From: Brachynemurus nebulosus
Lineage: Eukaryota > Arthropoda > Insecta > Neuroptera > Myrmeleontidae
DNA: 64,000 bases
Direction of reading: 5' to 3'
NCBI GenBank assembly: GCA_035578155.1
Contig: JAPWDM010000049.1
Location: 1-64,000 of the forward strand
The notes below the pieces were generated by a model. The model was not told the origin of the DNA, ran no database searches, and worked only from the letters and a program-made list of their open reading frames with translations. Below, one piece after another: positions 24,518-35,617 of this stretch (its first letter is position 1; each line of letters starts with the position of its first letter). A program made the position numbers and the translations under genes.

Positions 24518-25330
24518 CTGAATAACTCGCGATAACTCTCGAACGAAACGTTTAATGCTTATGAAATTTTGTGTGCTTGGCTCGGTTGGCTCTTGATTGG
24601 CTCGGCCAAGTTCGTTAGCCAGACACGTCGGATGCCCAGAAGTAGGTTTTTCGGCCACTTTTTATCAACAAGATGTGTTTTTTGCCAGAATTAAGCAATT
24701 TTTCAAAATTTTTTTACACCAAGCCAAAGCAAAAGGCAATATGCGTAAAAAATGTTTTTACACCATTGCTCTAAGTTAAATACTTTTTGAGAATAAATCA
24801 TTTTTCATTACACTCGCACTTAAAGTCTTTTTTTTCTGTCTCATGTTTTGTGATGCTACATTCGAAGAAAAGGCTTTATAAGTGGCGTGTCATGATTCTT
24901 TTAATCCAATTTAACGATTCAGCCATATTCTATTTCTCTCAGTTAAATATGTTTTTATAGTACATCTATTCCATTTTTTTTTTTTTTTTTTTTGAGAAAA
25001 ATTATCACGTAATTTGTTTTATGTTAGAGGCGATCGATTATGTTACCACGGAATTAAAACTATTAACATTTTGGTACAATTGCATAAAAATTACGTTAAA
25101 CCACATTGAAACAATAACACTTTAAACGTATATTTATGCGCATTTGAATATTCTGTTAATAATTTTGTACATACAATGTATGCACAATATATTCAATTTT
25201 AACACTACTTGCACTTTCAATTTTTTTTTTCAACTAAAAAAAATTTTGACACAATTCTATCAATGATATAATTTTGTTTTGAAAATATTAAAATATTTTA
25301 AGGCGAATAATTTAAAAAGGATTAAATTTA
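24465..25330 (-). repeat. Repeat block inverted relative to 29170-29935
   Basis: After a (TA)n tract (24465-24516) the complement of CGTTTCGTTCGAGAGTTATC begins a block. It matches 29935 back to about 29170 in opposite orientation, including ACCAAGCCAAAGCAAAAGGC and ATTTAACGATTCAGC. The first 150 bp are the conserved 3' block of family A. Confidence 0.6.
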
Positions 25331-25589
25331 TAAATTAAAGGCGAACATTTATATATTTTACAAATGTGTAGTGAAAATTTTAGTTTTTTGAAAAAATTTA
25401 ACAAAATTTTTAAATACTTACAACAAATGTATTTGAAAGGTAACACCGGTAATTTTTTTTAATTTCTTTAAGTAATTTATTATTAAATTTTCTTTTAAAA
25501 CTTTAATTTCCACGGAAGAAAATCTTGGTCGTTTAATACACATTTTTAAAATATCTTTTCGAATTATATAACTAAATAATAATAAATAA

Positions 25590-25980
25590 TACCCCTGTCG
25601 CAGCACCTGCATAACATAGTGAATTTCCGTTTATAAAAATCCGTTTTTCTGTGATTTTTCACCCTTCTAAGTGATTTTTCCTCCTCTTTCTAATGGTGTA
25701 AATAAATGTCGAAAAAATTTTTTAACTTGAGACAATTTTGGCAAAAAACTAATTTTTTTCACGAAAAACGACCAAAAAAACCATGTTCCAGGCATCCGAC
25801 ATGTCTGGTTAACGGACTTGCCCAACGGTGTGGGACTAAATACAAATATAATATATAAATTTTAGTGAATATTGTTTTCGGTTTCTAGGGACCTCAAAAC
25901 AAATTTCTGCCATAGTCTCGGGCTCAAGTCGTGTCATGACAGTGGCTGTATAGCTAAATTCCATTCTGGAAATTCGCTAA
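25590..25980 (+). mobile_element. Family A minimal copy, 391 bp, both ends present
   Basis: Starts TACCCCTGTCGCAGCACCTG and ends GGAAATTCGCTAA. It has neither 120-bp units nor a (TA)n tract. The 5' subterminal AGTGAATTTCC and the 3' terminal GAAATTCGCT are inverted partners. The 3' hairpin (AATTCCA...TGGAAATT) differs in sequence from other copies but still pairs. Confidence 0.7.
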
Positions 25981-26164
25981 AACTACCCATAAAACCTATA
26001 AGTCTGGCAAGTACTTAACACATTAATATTCTTTTTATATATCTAAAAACATTTCAGTCCCTTTTTGACAATCCTGCCAGAACTAACACTTCTTTAAATT
26101 TTTTTTTATTGTTAAAATCGATACGTTCTTTTGAAGACGGTTAAAATTACTATATTTTACATTA

Positions 26165-26573
26165 AAATGTCGACACAATCACCCCCTAGTTAATTACCCC
26201 TAGACTTGATTCCCTAATGATTGAGTTACAAAATTCAAAAGGATATTTTAAAAATGTGTGTATTCACTATGAACTTTTGCCTGGAGGGAATCCAGCTCAG
26301 CAAAATCGGCTATAGCGCTCAAGATGGACAGAATATATCAGTTTATCAGGACGGCATTTGTACATAATTTTAATATTTTCTTTAAGAAATAGTATTTTGC
26401 TTTAAATACTTGTTCGATTTTTTCAAGGCGAGAATACTTATTACGATTTCTATTTACCAGATTCTACAAAATAAAAAAAAATCATTTGTAACACTACTAT
26501 CAAACGTCATTTTATTTTGAAATTTAAAAAAAAAAAATATAAAAGTTACCTCTTATATGCTTTTTCCGGGTGA
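26165..26573 (+). repeat. Family C repeat, copy 1
   Basis: Starts TGTCGACACAATCACCCCCT. It shares GTTACAAAATTCAAAAGGAT, GCTCAAGATGGACAGAATAT and CGAGAATACTTATTACGATT with copies at 27275 and 28612. Short frames (VELQNSK...) are shared between copies but show no recognisable domain. A LINE lies directly after it. Confidence 0.7.
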
Positions 26574-27274
26574 ATTATTATTATTATTATTATTATTTGT
26601 TTTTTAACATCCTCGTTTATCGATTATCGGTTCTAACTAGAACTATAAATCGAGCGATAATAGAACATAACGGGAATGGTGATTACCCACTGGTAATCAC
26701 TCTAAATAAATTGTATACAAAATATGATATAATACTATTCATTAAAAGCTAAATAAATCTATATCTTAATTCTACAATATTCTGTCGATTGAGTTTATAC
26801 AAAGAGTCACTATTGTCAAGTAGGTTAAGGGCACACACATTAGGGTGATTTTCTAGGCGATGAATATATTTATATTTATTACTTTTTTGCTGTGAAAAGT
26901 GACAAAACAACGATCCCATGTTTTAATATTTATTACTGTATCGCACTATTTCCTCACGCACTGTGAGCACTTGAAGACTGCGATGTATGTCATCGTTACG
27001 CACGTACCACGGGGAAGCACTAATGGCTCATAGCACTTTAGATTGAAAACGTTGCAATATTTCAATATTGCTGACATTAGCAGTACCCCAAAGTTCAATA
27101 CCATAAGTCCATATTGGTTTAATAACACTTTTATAAACTAGCACTTTGTTTCTTAAAGACAACTTTGACTTACGACCTAGAAGCCAATAGTACTTAGAAA
27201 ACTTAACATTTAATCCAAATGCTTGCGTTTAGTCCAAATATGCTTACGCCATGTTAGTTTTCTATCTAGATGCA
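26574..27274 (-). pseudogene. Jockey-clade LINE, 5'-truncated reverse transcriptase tail
   Basis: The minus strand reads HLDRKLTWRKHIWTKRK, then LVYKSVIKPIWTYGIELWG, TANVSNIEILQRFQSKVL, WYVRNDDIHRSLQVLTVREE and HPNVCALNLLDNSDS. These are the conserved C-terminal words of Jockey-type non-LTR retrotransposon RT proteins. A stop follows QSKVL, another follows NKY, and there is a frameshift near 27217. The 5' end is cut at 27274 where a family C copy begins. The element ends at 26574 in an (AAT)n tail when read on its own strand. It is a dead copy, as expected for 5' truncation. Confidence 0.85.
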
Positions 27275-27630
27275 AAAATGTCGACACAATCACCCCCTAG
27301 TTAATTACCTCTAGACTTGATGCTAGAAAATTGAGAAAAAAAGGGTCATATAGATTTATTTATTTAGATTTTATTTGTAATGGTTGAGTTACAAAATTCA
27401 AAAGGATATTTTAAAAATGTGTGTATCTGCTATGAGCTTTTGCCTGGAGGGAATTCAGCTCCTCAAAATCGGCTCCAGCGCTCAAGATGGATAGAATATA
27501 TCAGTTTATCAGGACGGCATTTGTACATAATTTTAATATTTTCTTTAAGAAATAGTATTATGCTTTAAAAACTTGTTCGATTTTTTCAAGGCGAGAATAC
27601 TTATTACGATTTCTATTTACCAGATTCATA
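27275..27630 (+). repeat. Family C repeat, copy 2
   Basis: Same start (TGTCGACACAATCACCCCCT) and body as copy 1, ending near TTTACCAGATTC. It diverges from copies 1 and 3 after that point. Confidence 0.7.
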
Positions 27631-28027
27631 CCTAAATGCATCTTTTTTATTAAGTATAGTGTGGGATTATAATTTTATTGTCAAATATTTAAAAAAAGTA
27701 AATTGTTTTAATTTCACAAAATTAATTAAATGGTACATTTAGCAAGCTAAATGTATCCTAATTGAAAATAGTATATACAATATAGGTTTTAATTGGGGGA
27801 AAAATTATACAGTAGGTATAGGATTTTTTTGTGGTTTAAAAAAAAATACTTATCACAGTGCATAATGAGAATAAAAAAAAAAAGAAATTTGGACATTAAT
27901 TTGCGGTAATATTTGCTATTGATTGTTTCTAAGCCATTTGTTATCACCTTACAGAATTATATAAATCAGTGGTGCCGGCAAAGTGGGGACTCAAAAAAGG
28001 GTGTCTCCTGGTTGACGTGATTCCAAC
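27631..28027. other. Non-coding stretch
   Basis: No gene or repeat end recognised. A-rich runs only. Confidence 0.4.
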
Positions 28028-28325
28028 CCTCCTGGTGATCTGAAACATAAAATTTTAGTTAATTCTTAATAAATAAGGATGTAGAATTAGTTGGACGTAG
28101 TTGGAATACTATCAGAATTGGTTCGACATAGGGGTTTTTGGAATTTTTTTCACTATTTTTAAAAAATTTCCAAAGTTGAAAAAAGGAGGCGAAAAAATGA
28201 TTTTTTTTTTAATGGATGCTATTTGGTGAGAGAATTTATTTTTTCAAATCGGCTACGTCCAACTAATTCTACATCCTTGTTTATTAAGAATTAACTAAAA
28301 TTTTATGTTTCAGATCACCAGGAGG
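28028..28325. mobile_element. MITE with 73-bp inverted arms
   Basis: The left arm (28028-28100) starts CCTCCTGGTGATCTGAAACA and ends TTGGACGTAG. The right arm (28253-28325) is its near-perfect complement. The ~150-base centre is non-coding. The target duplication is not clear. Confidence 0.75.
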
Positions 28326-28429
28326 TTTGTAATCATAGGAATATGAAAGTAAAATTAATTTTTTTTATGTTTAAACTAAGAGTGGTATTACAATTATCGA
28401 CCAATTTTATGCTATATACACGAATAAAA

Positions 28430-28432
<3 letters not shown>

Positions 28433-28466
<34 letters not shown>

Positions 28467-28529
28467 TATCCCTTCTAGTGGACGCCATAAGTACGGATTC
28501 AGTATGGACGTCATATTCATTGGAAGATG

Positions 28530-28616
<87 letters not shown>
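28433..28616. repeat. Two (TA)n tracts separated by 67 bp
   Basis: TA tracts at 28433-28463 and 28531-28616 surround a unique segment (CCCTTCTAGTGGACGCCATA...). The second tract abuts the start of family C copy 3. Confidence 0.85.
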
Positions 28617-28619
<3 letters not shown>

Positions 28620-29090
28620 GACACAATCACCCCCTAGTTAATTACCCCTAGACTTGATGCTAGAAAATTGAGAAAAAACGGGTCATATAGATTTTTTTTA
28701 TTTAGATTTTATTTGTAATGGTTGAGTTACAAAATTCAAAACGATATTTTAAAAATGTGTGTATCTGTTATGAGCTTTTGCCTGGAGGGAATTCAGCTCC
28801 TCAAAATCGGCTCCAGCGCTCAAGATGGACAGAATATATCAGTTTATCAGGACGGCATTTGTACATAAATTTAATATTTTCTTTAAGAAATAGTATTATG
28901 CTTTAAAAACTTGTTCGATTTTTTCAAGGCGAGAATACTTATTACGATTTCTATTTACCAGATTCTAAAAAATAAAAAAAAATCATTTGTAACACCACTA
29001 TCAAACGTCATTTTATTTTGAAATTTTCCAAAAAAAATGTAAAAGTTCCAAAAAAAATGTAGAAACCTCTTATATGCTTTTTTCCGAGTT
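28612..29090 (+). repeat. Family C repeat, copy 3
   Basis: Begins right at the end of the (TA)n tract with TGTCGACACAATCACCCCCT. It is the most complete copy and extends through CAAACGTCATTTTATTTTGA to CTTATATGCTTTTTTCC. Confidence 0.7.
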
Positions 29091-29169
29091 AATTATTGAA
29101 AAATATTCTATTTTTAGATATTTTTGAGGTAAAATGAGCAGATGTATGGCATTTATTAAACAAATTTCA

Positions 29170-29932
29170 GCTTTTTAATATATTCTCGCCTTAAATATAT
29201 TTAATATTTTCAAAAATGTATGATATAATATGTCAAAATTTAAAATTATTTGTTTTGTCGTCAAAAAAAAAAAAAAAAATTTTGAATGTCCAAATTTATT
29301 TACGAGTAAAATGCTGTGATTATACATTACAATTATAACTGTATTGTCATTTGCATAGAAAATTACGTAAAAATATTATTGCTTGAATATGGTTTGATGT
29401 AATTTTATTGTGGTTGTAATAAACCCTTATTAATTTCAGTAAGGTGTAAACGTAATCTAAATTTTGACCATATCACTTAAAACAAATTTTCTTGGTAATT
29501 TTCCTATAAATAAAATGGAATAGATAGATTCGACTTAGAATATAGCTGAATCGTTAAATTACATTTAAAAAAAAAATGAGATGCTAGTAGCATCGCAAAA
29601 AATGAAACAGAAAAAAAAACACTGTGAGTGCGAGTTTAATGGAAAATGGTTTCTTCCAACATATTTTCTAACTTTTCTCAAAAAGTATTTAACTTAGACC
29701 AATGGTGTAAAAAATTTTTTACGCATATTGCCTTTTACTTTGGCTTGGTGTAAAAAAAATTTTGAAAATTGCTTAATTCTGGCAAAAACTCATTTTGTTG
29801 ACAAAAAATGCCCAAAAAACCTACTTCCGACGTATCTGGTTAACGAACTTAGTCGAGCCAAACCAGATTCCAAATCACACACTAAATTTCATGTGCATTA
29901 AACGTTTCGTTTGAGAGCTATCGTGGGAACAC

Positions 29933-29935
<3 letters not shown>
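29170..29935 (+). repeat. Repeat block inverted relative to 24517-25330
   Basis: Matches the other block in opposite orientation, ending in the family A 3' block (CGTTTCGTTTGAGAGCTATC) directly before a (TA)n tract. Confidence 0.6.
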
Positions 29936-29936
<1 letters not shown>

Positions 29937-30029
<93 letters not shown>

Positions 30030-30059
30030 TATGTGTATATATATATTTATGTATATATG

Positions 30060-30121
<62 letters not shown>
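29937..30121. repeat. (TA)n tract, left of a pogo-type MITE
   Basis: Imperfect TA repeat with TG and ATTTATG interruptions. It continues at 30496-30632 on the other side of the inserted element. Confidence 0.9.
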
Positions 30122-30635
<514 letters not shown>

Positions 30636-30637
30636 TT

Positions 30638-30925
30638 ATATTGTTATATTACATCAAGGTGGAGCTGATTTTTTAATGAGGTCCGAAAACGCCAGAAATA
30701 AGCTACTGAACCGATTTTGAAAATTTTCTCACTGCTAAATTATTTTAGATGGTTACAACTATGCTGCACATAGTCCGTTCAATAATAAATTAGCCAGTCA
30801 ATTTTAAAAATTCTTTTACTCTTAGAAAGCTAAACTATTTTAAATGGGTACAGGCCTTAGATGAGATCCGCCAGTGCCCAATACTTGGAAATTTGCTATG
30901 ATATGCAGATGCTGTGACAGGGATA
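30638..30925 (-). mobile_element. Family A 5'-end fragment
   Basis: On the minus strand the 5' end (complement GCTGTGACAGGGATA) is followed by the first 250 bases of family A up to GAGCTGATTTTTTAATGAGG. It runs into the (TA)n tract at 30632. Confidence 0.6.
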
Positions 30926-31495
30926 TTTTTAATTTATTGAATATATAGCTGGTAATTCCATTTTAAAATAAAAATTGTGCGATCACTCATCCAATTATTT
31001 TATAAATATCGCTAATAACCTCAAAAATATTTGAAGCTGCACAAATATAAATTGTTTAAATTGCTCTTGTAGTTTATTGTGATTCGGAAAGATATTAAAG
31101 GAAAATAAACACGCACTAAAAATATGTACCTACATTTATTTGATATATATTTCTCCAATTTACACATCTTAATTATTTTAAACTTCGTCAGACAATTTAA
31201 TGCTCTAAAAAGAATTATTATAATGCCACTATGTCAATATACATGCCTGTTACATGCGTATACAGTATGTCTTGCTTTTTTTTTGTGCTGACTAAAGTGA
31301 GAAACTAATAAAAGTTAAAAATTACCTAAAGACTGATATTAATACTTAATATGTGATTTTGAAGATTAAATTATACAGAAACACAGTCTAAAATTCTATG
31401 CTAAAAATAAACTGGGTTTTTAATAACGTATGCCTTTCTTTGTAATAAAACTATCTGTTCTTTTGTGGAACATTATTTGAACTGTTTTTCAGTTA
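30926..31495. other. Non-coding stretch
   Basis: No gene or element recognised. Confidence 0.4.
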
Positions 31496-32292
31496 GGGGA
31501 AGGTAGCCCAAAGCGGGTAAGCTAAGATCAAACGCCCAAAAAAGTGGGTTTTGACTTCGATAAGCAAATTTTTTTTAAATTATCAGATTGATTAGTTATT
31601 GAACTTTAAAATGAAACTTCGCTTAAGAAATTTTTATACGATATTTATTTTTAATAAAGAAAATACAAAAGCTTTGCAAAAATCCGCTTTGCCCGTATAG
31701 GTATCCTAAAGCGGGTAACCCTCTTTGTGCAAAGTGGGTAAGTACATTATGTACTTAAATACTGTTATTATTTTTTAATATAAACTTTCTTAATCATATA
31801 GAATTTAACAATAATAATAATTAAGTAAAAAAAAATTGAAAAAAGACAAAAATAATCAATTTTTAACAATTAACTGTAATGTTCTTGATTTATGTCTGTT
31901 TCGCCTGTTCTCGTTTCGCCTGACCAATTAAAATTTCCCGATTCGCCTGACGATTCAAATTGTGGTATCGTTTCGCCTGACCATACATTGGACGATGGGG
32001 TGCCTTTTTTTATTATAATGTTTAAATAACACCATAAGAGATTTTTAAGAAAAATTCAAAGAAAATGTAGCAACTTGCCTTCCTACTTTTTCCAGACTTA
32101 GGACTGGCAGTACTTTTTGATAGGTGTAAAAACTACTGGTGTAGTTAAAAGTTTATTCGCTTTACGTTTCATCAATTTAAAAAAAAAAATTTAAAATAAT
32201 ACATACATATATACATATTTACATTAATTTGAACTAATAAAATTAATTTATCTTAAGCTTAACGGTGTAAGCTATTTTTTCTAAACATCTTC

Positions 32293-33393
32293 CTATACTG
32301 TTATTTCATTATTTAAATAGCCTTCTTGAATTTGTCTTATTCTTTCATCTAGTTTTATGTATGTAGTACGCCGTTTTTTGGGTGTCATATAAAATTCTGT
32401 CTGGGTAATCAATATTTCACAATGTTGAGCGTCCTCTTTCAGAAACTGTATTAATTCAAAAACGTTTGGATGACTTTTTCCAATATTTCGATTTAAGCGA
32501 TTGTGCCATCCTTCCAAAGCATTCCTAGTTCTATGACCTAAACCGAAGCAATTCCAAATTTTTCCTATATTTTCATTTTTCATCCAATGGGTTACAAAAT
32601 AGTCGTTGAATTTGGTAATTTTGTCACAGTTTGGCGAATTTTCCATAATAAACAACCAACCATCTTCTAGAGCATAATGAGGAATATGTGCTAAAGATGC
32701 GCATAAACGAATATGACTTCGGATTTCTTCATTTTCTTTATATTCGTTTGTTAACTCACATTCTTGCACTTTTCTCCATATGCATTGGTTAAAATGAAAC
32801 TTACATCCAGTTATGATGGTCGATGGAAAAATGTTTCTTATGGCCTGTATTGCAGCAACTTCAAAATCAGTCTTAAAATATTTCGGTGTCCAATCAGGAA
32901 AGTGACTCTTGATCCAGGAAAATAATATTTTGTATGTGTTAACTGTTCTGTCGGGAAGAAGTGCATACACTGTTGGAATAATACTTGTTGCAGTTGAATT
33001 ACTGCCTATATCTGCGTGTATAGTATATAATTGAGCGAATTGCTTGCAACAAGATTTAAAAGTGCCGTCTGTAAAAAATTCGTCACTTTCTTGCAGTAAG
33101 TGCGTTAACTGCTTACTCGGAAATGCCAGTATTCTATCATCAGATCCGTCATCGATAAGTAGGAAATTCTTAATTAACATTTCGGGGAAAATAAGTTCAG
33201 ATCGGCTTAACAATTTTGTCACCCCAAGACTTTTTTGACGCATTTTATATAAAGATGATTTTTTGGAGGAAAAAGTAGGCAATTCTGTTACAAAATCAAG
33301 ACCAGCATCTTTGACTTTCGTTATCGCTTGCTCAAAAGTTGTAGGAATTGGTTTCAGTTCTTCACGTACCCGTTTTTTACAATTAAACATCAC
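32293..33393 (-). CDS. MULE-family transposase (C-terminal 366 codons)
   Basis: This is the longest uninterrupted transposase frame after the Penelope RT. A MULE transposase domain is clear: DGTFKSC with the first aspartate at residue 109, KYFKTDFEVAAIQAI with the second at 176, the C-x2-H of GCKFHFNQCIW at 197-200, and the glutamate in NALEGWHNRLN at 294. This matches the DDE arrangement of Mutator-like transposases in insects that carry an N-terminal FLYWCH finger. The frame opens at MMFNCKKRVREE, directly after a degraded FLYWCH region (33394-33580), so as it stands the protein would lack its DNA-binding part. All catalytic positions are present. It is probably a once complete enzyme of a non-functional copy. 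Confidence 0.85.
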   Translation of the reverse strand: MMFNCKKRVREELKPIPTTFEQAITKVKDAGLDFVTELPTFSSKKSSLYKMRQKSLGVTKLLSRSELIFPEMLIKNFLLIDDGSDDRILAFPSKQLTHLLQESDEFFTDGTFKSCCKQFAQLYTIHADIGSNSTATSIIPTVYALLPDRTVNTYKILFSWIKSHFPDWTPKYFKTDFEVAAIQAIRNIFPSTIITGCKFHFNQCIWRKVQECELTNEYKENEEIRSHIRLCASLAHIPHYALEDGWLFIMENSPNCDKITKFNDYFVTHWMKNENIGKIWNCFGLGHRTRNALEGWHNRLNRNIGKSHPNVFELIQFLKEDAQHCEILITQTEFYMTPKKRRTTYIKLDERIRQIQEGYLNNEITV

Positions 33394-33580
33394 TTTTCAA
33401 CTTCATTACTTGCACAGTTAATAACATAAATATGGTCTCTTTCAGCAACTACTTTCATTTCCTTGTTCGTTGTCACACTGCCACTACATTTTCTTGAAGA
33501 ACATCGTTATTTAACTTATAACCATTATATAACATAACAGGAGCACCGCGCTTTGATTCGACAAACTCAACATCAGACAT
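33394..33580 (-). pseudogene. FLYWCH zinc-finger remnant of the MULE protein
   Basis: Reads MSDVEFVESKRGAPVMLYNG, then a different frame gives CSGSVTTNKEMKVVAERDHI, then a stop before the transposase start. The spacing matches FLYWCH (F/L...Y, C, C, H), but the W-x-C middle is deleted and two frame changes are needed to reach the catalytic part. Confidence 0.7.
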
Positions 33581-34381
33581 TTTTATTTAAAAATTATATT
33601 TTTGATGCTGACTACAGAAAAGCTTATATACTTAATTACGGTAAAGTGGTAAATATACACATTTACTACCTGTACCTAGTAGATCAGGCGAATCACTACT
33701 ATTTATTTCCATGTAACATATGGTCAGGCAAAACGCAACCAAAGCGCACCTAATTTTAATATCAGGCGAAACGAGAACAGGCGAAACAGGAATACACCAT
33801 GTTCTTTACAACCTCCAGATTGGAGTATATTACTTCAGGTGGCTCCACATCAAAATCACCACAAACAAGGCAGAAATATTTTTTTTAAGCTTTTTCCCTC
33901 ATTCCGTCGTAAAAAGATTTTTTATTTTTTTTCCCTTCCAACAATTTTTTCCATTAAGATGCTTGTATTTTGTCTACTTAAAAGACTTAATTTTGTTAAC
34001 TTAGAATAATTTACAAATGAAAGCCGATACATGTCTATCTTTTTCTATATCAAAAGTAAAATAATAATAACATAATACGGTAATACCAAAAAAATTACAA
34101 ATAAAAAGGTTTGTGACTAGTCACAGAATATTTATCGTCAAAATTTTGAACAAAACCAACAAAACAATTTGATGACGCTTAACTAAGACATTAAATAACA
34201 CAACCGTTCAAGTGCAACCGATTGATATTGGTTGATATTCGGTTAATCTCGCTATACACACGACCTAACAAAAACATTCAATACAACTATATAATTATAA
34301 GCGCTTACCCGCTTTAAGAGGGGTACCCGCTTTGGGCGACCTTCCCCTACCTAACAAAATAAGTAAAGAAACTTTGGTCCA

Positions 34382-35312
34382 TAATAGTATATTATTCAAC
34401 GAGCTGGTAATGATAGCTATCAAGCACGAAGATGAAATTGCGACACGAGCTGAGTTTACGAGGCGAGTGTCGTAATGCATGTGAGTGAGTAATAGTCATT
34501 GCAAGCGAGTAGAGTACTATACTTTTTCTACGACTTGCCTCTTTTTGATTTAAATAAAATTGAATAAGGATTTTAAATTAAAAGGACAAAATTTTTAATC
34601 TATCTCTAATTTCATTAAATGTTTGTATACATAATTATGTATCTATGAAAACTATCAAAATAAAATTCAAATTGTTTTGTTTACTTCACGTTACTACGCA
34701 ACATACAGAACGGATTCTTTTTATAATATACGTGCAAGAAAGAAAGAAACATATTTCGTAATCTTTTTAAGAAGGAAAGAAATGTATTTTTTCTTCTTTT
34801 TAAGCATGTACCACGAATATGTAACTTGTATACAGAATGTTTCTTGTATTAAATATGAAATGCATTTTTTTTACGAAATACATTTATTTTTTTATAAAAG
34901 TACCTATAAGTTTTTAACTGATTATTATTAAATATTTTGCACTAAAATGTATTGCAAATAATTATCAAATACATTTGTATTCCATACACATCGAAATCGC
35001 AAGTTATAGTTATCAAACTGTATATTCTGCATTTGTATTTAAAAAGAGATAGAAATACAATTGCATTTCTATCTGCTCAGGCTGTATTATAAAAAGAATC
35101 CTTGCTGTATATGAAGTTAAAACTTATACACATATTATTCACAAAACAATCGTAAACCCATTGAATACTGGTTAATACGGTGATTTCATTGGCCAAAAGG
35201 TACTGAGTAATGATCATTCCTCCATACCTTTGAATAATGCCTAACTTTCTCAACAATTAACGGATATGTAATGAGTGTGTTCTTTAACAGGAGTAGAAAA
35301 ACTATATTACCT
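34382..35312. repeat. Dispersed repeat, copy 2, split by a MITE
   Basis: Matches 18216-18730. The match stops at CGCAACATA (34705) and resumes at about 35110 because a 402-bp MITE is inserted. Confidence 0.7.
34706..35107. mobile_element. TA-flanked MITE, 402 bp
   Basis: The left end CAGAACGGATTCTTTTTATA and right end (complement CAGCAAGGATTCTTTTTATA) are flanked by TA on both sides. It interrupts a repeat whose uninterrupted copy is at 18216. No coding. Confidence 0.7.
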
Positions 35313-35617
35313 CGCTAAGCTGTTATATGCCGGCCCATATTTAATCTGATTTCTTAAATTTTTACTGCTTGTTTATGTATTAAAGGGCGAACAATTATGT
35401 ATCTAAAAGTTAAACTGATTTATAGAATACTGGTAATGCTGAAATCTCACTATGAAACTGTGATTTTAGTTTCATGCTGTAACACTTTCACACCGCCGAC
35501 TGTAACATATTAACGTTTAACCTTTAACCTCCAAAGTTATTATCAATTTTTTTTTTTTACAATTTTTCTTTTGATAATTTGTAGAAATACCTGAAAATAA
35601 AATAATACAATTTTATA

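Larger units (their letters stand above)
31887..33798 (-). mobile_element. MULE transposon with 8-bp TSD
   Basis: The TIRs centre on CTGTTTCGCCTGTTCTCGTT and continue TCGCCTGA on both sides. The flanking duplication is ATGTTCTT (31879-31886, 33799-33806). TCAGGCGAAAC-like words recur about seven times near the two ends. It carries a long transposase frame on the minus strand. The 8-bp duplication and the MULE domain agree. Confidence 0.8.
31496..34347. mobile_element. TIR element with TA duplication, hosting a MULE
   Basis: The left end GGGGAAGGTAGCCCAAAGCG and right end (complement GGGGAAGGTCGCCCAAAGCG) form ~24-bp TIRs, flanked by TA (31494-31495, 34348-34349). AAAGCGGGTA recurs near both ends (31511, 31701 and 31730; complement at 34303 and 34323). 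Its own contents are non-coding; a 1.9-kb MULE is nested inside. Tc1/mariner/pogo-type by target site. Confidence 0.75.

Noticed and set aside
25418..25612. Small minus-strand frame with KRPRFSSVEIKVLKE, faintly like a Myb/SANT domain
   Set aside because: Too short, no partner helices that I could support, and it overlaps the start of a family A copy.
26220..26400. Shared short frames in family C (VELQNSK...) as a conserved small protein
   Set aside because: The frames are alike because the DNA copies are alike. No domain or sign of coding constraint was seen.
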